Below, piece by piece: positions 11,516-21,194 of a DNA stretch of 64,000 nt. Under the pieces are notes generated by a model, which was not told the origin of the DNA, made no database searches, and worked only from the letters and a program-made list of their open reading frames with translations. Numbering within the stretch: the stretch's first letter is position 1; each line of letters starts with the position of its first letter. This stretch comes from Hibiscus mutabilis (Eukaryota > Streptophyta > Magnoliopsida > Malvales > Malvaceae): the NCBI GenBank assembly GCA_019671005.1, contig CM033744.1:14810128-14874127 (forward strand), given 5' to 3'. Both the position numbers and the translations under genes were made by a program.

Positions 11516-14500
11516 TGTAACATCCCTTTCCTGTATTTAACACCAAATACGAGCCAATGATGTTATTAACAAATTTTAAACCCTATTATTTCTTTTCCTT
11601 TATAAACTGACAACCTGCGCTACCTTACTTAAAAATTTATAGAAATTTTTATAGACATCGAAAATTCATTCCGAAATTTTCTAATTAAACTAGATTCATA
11701 AGGATTTCTAACCATATAAATTATTATCCTAAATTCATTATACAAAAATTCAAATAAATTCCTACATTCACGTCACAACCCCAAAATACTGAAATTCTGC
11801 TGCCCTGTTTTCTGACCTTCCTTTGAATAAAAATTCATATATTTTTACATACTACTCGAAATCAGTCACCGTTAATTTTGTGAGAAACTAGACAAAATTT
11901 TTAATTCATGCATATAATATTCACTGTCTAATTCCAATTGTAGAATTTATTCTGATTTTTCAAACACACTGCATTTGCATACATTTCTGTGCAGATTTTT
12001 AAACTTTCTATCTTAGAATCCATATTTACTAAAAACTTAGTCCATTATCATTTATAACCATAATAGGACTTACTAGGTTCATCATCCATATTCAAAAACT
12101 ATTAAACAACCATATTTAGTAATAAGTTATTACAACCCCACTAATTCTACATACCATCTAGTACATTTCCAAAAGAAAGGATGGATGTCATTACATTACT
12201 ATGAGTATGGAGATATACCTCCCAAAATATGAAAGTGATGCTCGGCTACTCTTCAATCGAAGTTCCTTTAAAACCTACGCATGAAAGTCATCATACGCTA
12301 ATCATATACTTAGTGAGCAACACCATTTAATTCAAATGCAATTTAACATTGGTATCAATATATTATAGTAACAATGCATATGATCACCTCCCATTTTATG
12401 TATTTTAACATATATGACATGATATATGTACAGTAACATACTACATGGTAATAACCTTGATTACCAATACCGTTGCCATATTCATCATCAAGCTTTCAAG
12501 CCTTTTTAACCTGTTTTTCAATTCATTTAGCCCAAGTATTGAATTAAGGAAATTTTTGGTACGCGAGTCATCCCTTCTATATTTACTTGAGTATAGTATA
12601 TTAGGTGCAATTTACTGGAAGTGCTTAACACCGAAGTGTTTTTGTATACTTACCGGAGTATACAATTATTAATTATTTTGCACTTTACCTGAAGTGCTTA
12701 TAATAAATTGCACTCTATCGGGAGTGCTAAAATGTTTATACAGCTGTTTATGACTCTATGGAGATCCAACTATACTTTTAATTTCCTATCTCTTACTTTG
12801 GGCTTTATATCAATCATAATCTCATACATGGCAACATATATACATATTAAGCAATTCATACGTAAAATAACATCTCATGAATAAGTAGTGATCCGTGCAT
12901 GTATTCTCAATTCTGGACATATTTTTAACATGTCAATTATATAATGAATGACATAAAAAAATCATGCTATGCATGCATTGCATTCACCTTGACACTTTCA
13001 AAGGTATAATTTATACTAGCCTCACTAAGCTCGATTGCACTTTCTATCTTCTTTCTTCACTCGTTTGTACTCGAACTCAATTGTTATATGTTTGTACATT
13101 AAATACATGACACAAGCAACCTTAAGTACATGTCCAACCTTTACTAATACACGTACATACCAATATGGAAAAATTAATATTTTCATCCAAATACTTCTTT
13201 GTAACTACAATGCTTCCAATACTTTAATCTCATCTCAAATTACACATTACAACCAATAGTTTGACAATTTCCCTTTAAACCCTAAATTCACTCTCATAGG
13301 GTTTATAATCTAAAACTTGGAAACTTTCACATTTCATCTAATAATCCAAAAATTTTAATACTAAAATAATCCTTGTATCATAGCAACCAATATAACATGC
13401 TTCTTGAATATTTCCAAATTTCTCACTTATTTCACCCAATTTAAAAAATTCACAAAATAGTCCTAAAATGATGTTTTCTTCAATCCAACCACATAATTCA
13501 ACTTAGAAAACAATCATTCTAATCATTTCCATCATCAAATAAATTTTTGCAAAATTTCCCCTAATTTTTCCTCTTATAGCCAAAATGGTCCCTAAAGTTT
13601 GTTTTCATCATTTCAAGCATCTAAACAACACTACAACACCATTTCCAACTTGATTAAGCTTTAAAACATGAAATCTTAACATGTTCTTCAACCACCCTAA
13701 TCATCAAACTCAACTTAGAACCATGGAAACTAAGCAAAACTTATGTCAAAAGATAGAGAATTCAAAGGAGATCAATTTCTTGTTTTATAACTCTAGCCAA
13801 AAATCAAACAAATCAAGCTAAAAATTGAATTGAAAGATTTCTTACCTAAACCCCTTTAGGTTTGGCACTTTGAGAGAAAAGATGAACAAAGTTTCCAAAT
13901 TTTTCTTCTTTCTTTGATTAATGCCAAATGGCAATTAAATCTTTAATTTAAAATAAAAATCTTTCCTTATAGTAAAATGACCATTTCAACCTTGGGTTAT
14001 GACCAATTATAAATCCACACCTATACTCAACCTTATCATCAAATCAATTATAATTAAAGAGGATGGGTAAAATGACCATTTTGCCATTAATGAATCTTTA
14101 TATTCTCCAAAATGCCATTCCATCACCTATACAAAATATTGAATAGAATCGAATCTAAACTGATTTAAAATGATTCAGAACTTCAATGCTATGCTCTTTG
14201 GGTCCTTTTAAGACTTCCTTCAAATTTTCATAAAATTCCGAGCTTATACGATTACCCGAATTACACTTAAACTTTAACCGTAATTTCCCAATAATAGAAA
14301 CATCAGATCAAACCATAGTTTTTATATTCGATCCACACCCTTAGATGATCTATCTATTTATGGAATAAAAATAATTATTGGGAAAATTACCATGTTGGTC
14401 TTTGAACTTTTCTCAACTTTTCACTTTTGTCACCAAACTTTAAAACTTTACGTTTTAGCCACTGAACTAAAACCACTAACTTTTGATTCTTTACATTTTG

Positions 14501-14528
14501 GTCACTATTCCAATAATATGTTATTACA
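11516..14528 (-). repeat. LTR shared by two partial elements (3013 bp)
   Basis: Minus strand: starts TGTAATAACATATTGG at 14528 next to the PPT and ends GGATGTTACA at 11516 next to the PBS. Both internal-side signals sit on the same LTR. It is related to the LTR at 54127-58205: both have a hairpin/CGAAGTG repeat zone followed by CTCTATGGA(G/T)ATCCAACTA, and a matching stretch with TTAAACTTTAA and TTTCCCAATA near the U3 end. It lacks the 5S-like segment found in that relative. No coding capacity. Confidence 0.88.
12578..12727. repeat. Run of short hairpins in LTR
   Basis: Five to six inverted repeats in 150 bases: CTATATTTACTTGAGTATAG (12578-12597), GCAATTTACTGGAAGTGC (12607-12624, imperfect), AACACCGAAGTGTT (12627-12640), GTATACTTACCGGAGTATAC (12644-12663), GCACTTTACCTGAAGTGC (12680-12697), GCACTCTATCGGGAGTGC (12710-12727). 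Stems differ in sequence but stay paired, while the loop stays close to TACCGG. Function unknown. Confidence 0.75.
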
Positions 14529-14540
14529 TCTCCCCTAAAA
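14529..14540 (-). other. Polypurine tract
   Basis: The minus strand reads TTTTTAGGGGAGA directly before the LTR start TGTAATA. Together with the downstream chromodomain it shows that the integrase fragment at higher coordinates belongs to the 3' end of an element ending in this LTR. Confidence 0.8.
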
Positions 14541-15620
14541 AGAAATTCGTCCTCGAATTTACCTGAAGTAAAAAGATAAGGATATTGTTCCTTCATGATT
14601 GCTTCAGATTCCCAAGTTCCTTCTTCAATCTTGTGATTCTTCCATAATATTTTTGACCAGAGGAACTATTTTGTTACGAAGCCTTTTAACTTCACGGTCT
14701 AGAATTCGGATTGGTTCTTCTTCGTAAGACAAATCTTGATTAAGTTCTACTCCTTCCGGTTCTAACACGTGGGAAGGATCACAACGATATTTCCAAAGCA
14801 GAGATACATGAAATACATTGTGAATATGGTCAAATTCATTAGGAAGAGCCAAACGATAAGCAACGGGGCCCATCGTTTCCATAATCTCGAATGGTCCTAT
14901 AAAACGTGGACTAAGCTTCCCTTTCTTCTCGAATCTAAACACCTTTTTCCATGGAGATACTTTTAGGAAAACATTATCTCCCACACTAAATTGGATATTC
15001 TTTCTTTTAAGGTCAGCATAAGCTTTTTGTCTATTAAAAGCTTCTTTTAATCGGCTGCGAATAATTTGTATTTGATTCTCAGTTTCTCGAAAGAGTTTAA
15101 GTCCCAAGGTTTTGTTTTCACCTAATTCTGACAAACATAAAGGAGTTCTGCATCTTCTTCTATACAAGGCTTCAAAGGGGGGCATCTTGATAGAGGTCTG
15201 ATAGCTATTGTTATACGTAAACTCTGCCAATGGTAAGGATTTCTCCCAATTCTTCCCAAAATCAATTATGCAAGCCTTGAGCATGTCTTCAAGAGTCTGA
15301 ATTACTCTTTCTGACTGACCATCTGCTTGAGGATGGAAAGCTGTACTAAACTTTATCTTAGTTCCCAAGGCCTTTTGTAAGGAGTTCCAAAATCTAAAAG
15401 TAAACCGAGGATCACGATCTGATATAATAGAAGTGGGAACACCATGTAAATGAATTACTTCCCTTATATACAATTTGGCCAACTGATCTAAGCCCATGGT
15501 CATTCGAACAGGTAAAAGTGTGTTGCTTTAGAAAATATATCAACTATTACCCAAATAGCATCATTCTTCTTTGGTGAAAGAGGCAAACCAGTTACAAAAT
15601 CCATAGTTATTCGATCCTAT
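14541..15620 (-). pseudogene. Integrase core and chromodomain, one clean 292-codon stretch
   Basis: Minus strand. 15503-14625 is the longest continuous frame in the window: it has the second catalytic Asp (IISDRDPRFTFRFW) and the Glu (GQSERVIQTLEDML), then NNSYQTSIKMPPFEALYRRR, the C-terminal GPFEIMETMGPVAYRLALP and the start of the chromodomain (YEEEPIRILDREVKRL). The first Asp lies upstream (VIVDIFSKATHF, about 15550) in another frame. An extra base near 14650 shifts the chromodomain, whose end (MKEQYPYLF) is in the frame starting at 14596. The IN core is well preserved compared with the rest of the element. Confidence 0.9.
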
Positions 15621-16091
15621 TTCCATTAAGGTAACTCGATAAGTTGTAAGAGTCTCATAGGAACTTGATGTTCGGCTTTAACCTTCTAACAAGTCAAGCA
15701 CTTGGATATAAATTCTGTAATAGCACTTTTCATCTCTGGCCACCAATACAGCTCCTTTAAATCTTTGTACATCTTAACTGACCCCGGATGGATAGAGAAC
15801 GGGCTATTGTGGGCTTCATAAAGCATTTCTTTCTTCAGGTTTCATCATTTGGCACACACATTCTATTTCGAAAATAGAGTAGACCATTAGACTTAAAGGA
15901 AAAATCTAGATTAGGTTCAGATTCAAGTTTACGCAAGATTTTCTAAAGTTCAGGATCGGTTTGCTGAAGTATCCTGATTCTTGAGATCAAATCATATTGA
16001 ACCTGAACTCAACTAAAAGCTTTTGATCTTTTAGCAATCCGAAATGTGCATTGATTGCAGTAGGGGCCACATAACAATAGAACATACTTAG
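15621..16091 (-). pseudogene. Integrase zinc domain and RNase H linker
   Basis: Minus strand, several frames. An HHCC block equivalent to AHNSPFSIHPG...CLTC lies at about 15840-15690, with WWPEMK between. Upstream is the linker VAPTAINAHFRIAKRSK, reaching the junction with the Ogre-like LTR at 16092. RNase H and RT that should precede it are absent. Confidence 0.75.
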
Positions 16092-18044
16092 TGTCGCGAC
16101 CATTTTTGAAATCGGTATGTGTAAAAATATCCTGGCGATCGATTTTTTGGAAAATTAGGGTTTTTGGCCATTTTTAATTTAATCTTGAAAATTTAGGGTT
16201 TTCGTATTAAATTTGATTTTCTCTTATTTATCCTTTAAAAAACATTTTGGAGTCGCCACTGATCACTTCGAGGTAGACCGGACACCGAAAAAACAAACCA
16301 GAGATTCTATCTTAAAATTGGTTTCGAGAGTCGGTTACGTGTAGGGAAAGATTAGCACCCCTACGAACACCCTCGGTACCTTTAATTTTACGTGGCATTT
16401 CGAATAATTATTTGAATTTAATTTATCCCATAATTATTAATTGAATTTAAATTTTGAATGCATATATCCTTTTATAAGGAAATTCATTTTGTTCGAATAT
16501 GAGATTAAAAGCACCCCATTAGGTGGCACCCCGTTAGGTGGCACCCCTATTCATATTTAAAAATGAATTTCCAACATAAAAGGTTTTTTAATGAATGACA
16601 TTTTATTGTCTTGTCCATTTTAAGTACTAATCCTAGAAAAGGCTCTAGTTAATTAGTTATTTAAAGCTATGAATATTAATTAATTTAATGGCTTTTATTA
16701 GAAAATGCCAATTTCTTGAGCACCTTCCGTATATTTAAAGCCCTTAAATTAATCATATTCCTAATTAATTAATCCTTCTAGTTAATTAAAGTTCTAGTCC
16801 TAATTAAGGCTCTAACGATTTGTTATTCAGTTATAGGTGAAAATGTATATTAAATGTTCACCTTTAAAACCAATATTGAGATAACACCCCATTGTAAACA
16901 ATGGAACACCATCCAAATTTGAGTCCCAAAAGTTCAATTTAATATACATTTAATTATCTACAATGTATTCTAATTAATCGTTTAATTTTAATTTAAGACT
17001 AAGTTAATACTTAACTTTATGTGTAATGTATATTAAATATAAATATAAAATTCATGTTGAGATAGCACCCCATTGTAAACAATGGAACATCATCCAAATA
17101 AGAATTTTAAAATTTTATTTAATATGCACCTCATTACTACAATTATCTACCCTATTTAATTATTGAAATCCTAATTAGAGAACCTACACTAAAGGCTCAA
17201 ATATTTAATTCAATTAAGTGTATTTAATTGTCTTACAAAATATACTACATGGTAGGTTAAAACATGCATCAAACATATAATTTAATTGCATTTAAATAAA
17301 AAAAATTAAATAAATGATTAAAATAAAACAAATTGAAACAACTTATTTTTATTACTATTGGGATCAAAATGAAACAATTACAAACCCAAAAGCCTGATTA
17401 CAAAACCCCAGGTGACCCAAATACATTAATCATAAACCCTGGAGCTCAATTACAGAAATCCCAGGTGACCCAAATGCATTAATCATAAACACCGCCGTAC
17501 TCAGCCGTTAAATCCATTCTGCCGCCACCGTCCAAACCCCTACGTGTTTCCCGGCCACCACCTATGATATCCGACCACCATCGATCATCGGCCAGCCGCC
17601 GTTTGTCGGAACCCTAAAACTCTCCAAACCTTATTTTTTCTACCGTTTTTTCCTAGATCTACCCGGTTCACCGAAACCACCCAACTTCGGCCAAACCAAC
17701 CTAAACTACCCGAACCGTCCCTCTTTGACTCTGCAATTATCTACACTCACGACCACCAAAAAGATTTTTTCGACCACCTCATTTTCGTTTCTTTTTTATA
17801 TATTTATTTTACTTTTCTTTAAAAATGAACTAATATATTTTCTTGAATTTTGCAGGATTCGAAATAAAGGGTTACCTTCTCGGTGGCGAGATTCTGACGG
17901 CCAAGCTCTTTCCGGTGCCCTTTCAGATTCTGGCGACGACTGGACTTCCACAACGGCGACCGTTTGGCTGTTGTGCTGATTCAACCTTCGAGGTAACCTC
18001 TATCTCCTCTTTTAATAATAATAATAATTGTTATTATTTAATAG

Positions 18045-18077
<33 letters not shown>

Positions 18078-18484
18078 GTTGTTGTTTTTTAATGATTGTG
18101 ATTAATGACCTCTGACACACTCTCTTACCTATTTATAGGTGAGTGGATGGTGACATCAACAAAACTAGGATCCAAGTGAAACCAGTCTGAGCCAATTGGT
18201 GTCTGCCATGTGTCCTAGTTTAGGAGGGAAAAAACTAATAATTGGGCATTTTGTGTTTGTTTAGCTGTTTTAAAAAAAAGAAAGGGGCGGGAACAATTGT
18301 AAATTGGGCCTAGATTGGGCTTTTGACTTTGTTAAGGGATTTAGGGTATTTGTAAATGGACATTTTTATATTTGGGTTGACTTTTATTTATTTTTTATTA
18401 TTTTTTGTTTATTTATCATGTATTTATCATTTTGGCCTTATTTATGTAATATATTCGAACCCTGGACAAAATACGGGTATGACA
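16092..18484 (-). repeat. Ogre/Tat-like LTR (2393 bp)
   Basis: Minus strand: starts TGTCATACCCGTATTTTG at 18484 and ends GGTCGCGACA at 16092, with TG...CA ends. The plus-strand text near 16249 (GGAGTCGCCACTGATCACTT) and the reversed TGTCGCGACC terminus are, to my recollection, typical of plant Tat/Ogre elements. A trinucleotide repeat lies inside. Two small frames (17725-17979 and 17796-17984) overlap on opposite strands and are not convincing genes. It is placed against the integrase linker of the previous element on its low side. Confidence 0.75.
18011..18083. repeat. ATT/AAT trinucleotide microsatellite
   Basis: AATAATAATAATTG is followed by a long TTA/TTATTA run ending in GTTGTTG. Low complexity inside the Ogre-like LTR. 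Confidence 0.9.
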
Positions 18485-18502
18485 GCTACCCCTCTTTGCT
18501 CG
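18485..18502 (-). other. PPT of the Ogre-like element
   Basis: The minus strand reads GCAAAGAGGGGTAGC immediately before TGTCATACCC. A purine-rich run abutting the LTR start supports a 3' LTR in minus orientation. Confidence 0.65.
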
Positions 18503-19418
18503 TTGTTGTGGAACAAGAAGTGGGAAAAGACTGAAAAGACACAGATTTCTCTGAATTCACTAGCCATCTTTTAAACTACCGAAGCTTGAAGCTGTTCTTC
18601 TCATTTCAAAATTCTTCAAACTTCTGCCGAACTGTGGAATCAGAAGAGGTTCTTCTTATTACGAAATTCTTCATCTTCCAAGGCTCGGGATTGCTCATGA
18701 CATTCTTTATCTCTTGAGGTTTGAAATTGTTCTTCTTATTATGAAATTCTTTATCCCTCTATCGAAACTATGAAATCTGAAGCTGTTCTTCTTATTATGA
18801 AATTCTTCATCCTTTTGTCTAACTATGGAATCTGAAGTTGTTCTTCTTATTATGAAATTCTTCATCTTCCAAAGTCTGAAATTGTTCTTGTCATTCTTCA
18901 CCTTATGAGGTTTGAAGCTGTTCTTCTTATTATGAAATTCTTCATTCCTCACTCTTTTACTACTCTGATTTTCTGTAAAGACACTGAATAAGTAAGCTCT
19001 TCTTATTAGGAACTTCCTCATTCCTCAAAAGGGCGAAATCTTCTCATTAGGAGCACTTATTTCTTCACCATGTGAGTTCTTCTCATTAGGAACTCTATGG
19101 CGAATTCTTCTCATTAGGAATTCTTCATTCTTTACTGGACGAATTCTTCTCATTAGAAATTCTGGAGCTAACTCTTGTCATTAGGAGTTCTTCATTCTTT
19201 GTTGGGCAAATTCTTCTCATTAGGAATTCTATGATGAACTCTTCTCATTTGGAGTTCTTTCAACTTTGCTGGTCCACCTCTCTGTAAAGGCGCAAACAAG
19301 TGAGCTCTTTTTATTCAGAACTCTCCTCATTCTTCATCAAACGAACTCTTCTCATTTGATCTTTTTCAGTGAGTTTTTTTTATTATAAACTCTGAATTCT
19401 TTGCTGGTTGAGTTCTTC
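18503..19418 (-). repeat. Repetitive 3' region of the Ogre-like element
   Basis: Degenerate tandem repeats in two styles. About 18640-18950 has units of 55-65 bases built on GTTCTTCTTATTATGAAATT. About 19030-19390 has shorter units built on GAATTCTTCTCATTAGGAAT. A 104-codon minus-strand frame at 19021-18707 merely translates the repeats (FHNKKNSF..) and is not a gene. Such repeats between the last ORF and the PPT are known from Ogre-type elements; the rest of this element is missing, cut at the LTR starting at 19419. Confidence 0.7.
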
Positions 19419-19844
19419 TGTAACCCCCTCGACCCGGCCTAGTTGCAAGACCGAACCGAGCAAGCTACATTAGGTTTACCAAAGTAAATCAGAAGATTAA
19501 ACCTAAAACATGCCCATTTTTTCTTTTATCTTATCTAGATGCATTAATGCTTCCCTACATCATCATATTATTCAAAGGTGAGAACTCATCTCACTCGGGC
19601 ATCGTCACAATATCCAATTGGCCACGTCACGATCTAGGGACCAAAATGTAAATTCAACCATTTGGAAGGACTTTTCCACTTTTTTAAGTTACCAACCTTA
19701 AATTAGGTTCATCCATGCTTATATGTCAAATTTTAGCCTCAAACGATCATCCATGCTTAAATAATTATCAAAGTAAGATTGAGGGACTAAAACGAAAGAA
19801 AATAGAACTAGCCTTCCATGACATTAACCGAATTAACGACATTC

Positions 19845-20185
19845 GTATCAACACGCTGGGTCCCATATTCATACGGTTTTGAACTCATCATTTTGATACG
19901 GTGAGGCCCATACCGGTACGCTACCTCAAATTTAAAATACAGTTTAAAACTATTTCATACCGTACCGATACAGTCTACTAGTGTTTCGGTACGCGGGCTC
20001 ATCTCCAAAAGGTAAAATTCCAGTGACCTCAAGGCGTACTGAAACGCCCTTGCCTGTTTCGATACACTCTGGCTTTGATTTACTGTCTGTACCGAAACAC
20101 CTCTACCTGTACCAAAACGCCTCGGCCTTAATTGCCTAGCCGTATCGATACGGTCCCTTGCGTATCGGTATGCCTGGGCCTGTAA
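19845..20185. repeat. Array of CGTATCGATACG-like motifs
   Basis: About a dozen variants of ATACGGT/ACCGTAT/TTTCGATAC/GTACCGAAAC occur in both orientations at roughly 25-40 base spacing. The homologous zone of the other LTR lies at 23880-24215. Confidence 0.7.
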
Positions 20186-21049
20186 TGTCAAGATTAGCTT
20201 GTTTTTCACCCAATTCTAGATGCAATTGACTACCAACACTTCAATATACATAATATATCATTTACAACAAGATTAGGCAACCATAACAACATCATGCTTT
20301 CAAAGAACCACTCTAGAGGCATGCTCCCTATACCACTTTGCCAAACATACCAAAATGCACATTTAAGCCATTCTCGGCATAAGAAACATTCCAACACACC
20401 TAACATAGCATACAAAACTCTCTCAAACCATCGCAACAAAGAAAACATCAAGAAAGGCTCTAGATGCATAGCTAAGCCACCATTTATCCACAACTACAAA
20501 CTAGTATTAACATCAAGCTTAGCAACTTCAACCATCCTCAAAAACCAGCATAGAACATTCTCAAAATCCATAAGAAAATAGAATTAAATCTCCCAAAAAC
20601 TTTGGTGAACACATTGCCTTATTAACCGAAAACATAAACCGAGTTCATACTCAAAAGTAGTTTGTCTTTTGGATCCTTGCAAACCTTTCCTTGCTGCCCC
20701 AAACTTTAATGCTCTACATCAATAGGAAAAATGAGAGCGTAAGCATACATGCTTAGTGAGGATACTCAAAACAATGATGCATTTAAATTCATTTAAAAAT
20801 ACATGCTTGCTTTTCCCAAAACATACTTCTACCAAAGTATTTTCACATGATTCCAACCGAATCAAAACATAATGATATTCTTATAATCATAATCATTTCA
20901 TGCTAAAATACCAAGGAATTTTAATCAAACCATGCTCAAGTCCCAAAGCATTTTCATACAAGATTCGACACATGATCTTTCTCATATATTAGAATTTATA
21001 GTGACCCGAATACTATCCTATATACATCGGATACACGAATCTCTCATAC

Positions 21050-21194
21050 CATGCCTAGTTAAACCGCAAGATTTAACACCATTGCCTAGTTAAACCACGA
21101 GATTCCACCCATCCTAGTTAAACCGCAAGAGTGCCGACCTTGCCTAGTTAAACTGCAAGATCATCATCCATTTGGGATGCCTAGTTAAACTGCA
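21050..21194 (+). repeat. Minisatellite CCTAGTTAAACCGCAAGA
   Basis: Five copies of CCTAGTTAAAC(C/T)(A/G)CAAGA-like text about 30-37 bases apart, the last running into the insertion site at 21195. A more diverged copy after the insertion (CCTTGTTAAACCGCCATACC, about 24684) shows that the array was split by it. Confidence 0.75.

Larger units (their letters stand above)
9255..16091 (-). mobile_element. Chromovirus remnant in integrase-LTR-gag order
   Basis: Minus strand, reading from 16091 downward: integrase zinc domain, integrase core, chromodomain, PPT (14540-14529), one LTR (14528-11516), PBS (11510-11499), gag, protease, and RT truncated after motif A at 9255. So the 3' half of one element and the 5' half of another share a single central LTR. 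The order is that of a tandem pair joined through one LTR, or of an integrated one-LTR circle, with both outer parts lost. The low end joins satellite through filler; the high end joins an Ogre-like LTR at 16092. Confidence 0.85.
19419..21194 (-). repeat. Truncated LTR, U5-side part, minus orientation
   Basis: The plus strand begins TGTAACCCCCTCGACCCGG at 19419. The same terminus, reversed, ends the solo LTR at 24636, so the two belong to one family in opposite orientations. By comparison with other long LTRs here, the CCCC end is the U5 end, so this copy reads minus. It continues after the inserted LTR at 24642. There is no PBS next to 19419, so it is not a 5' LTR of a complete element here. 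Repeats of CCTAGTTAAACCGCAAGA lie at 21050-21194. Confidence 0.75.

Noticed and set aside
17725..18115. Overlapping small frames on both strands
   Set aside because: They overlap each other in an LTR and run into a trinucleotide repeat; no conserved motif.
18707..19021. 104-codon minus-strand frame
   Set aside because: It only translates the repetitive 3' region of the Ogre-like element; no match to a protein family and repeated residues throughout.
20230..20581. Opposing 87- and 95-codon frames
   Set aside because: They lie on opposite strands of the same LTR sequence and match nothing recognisable.
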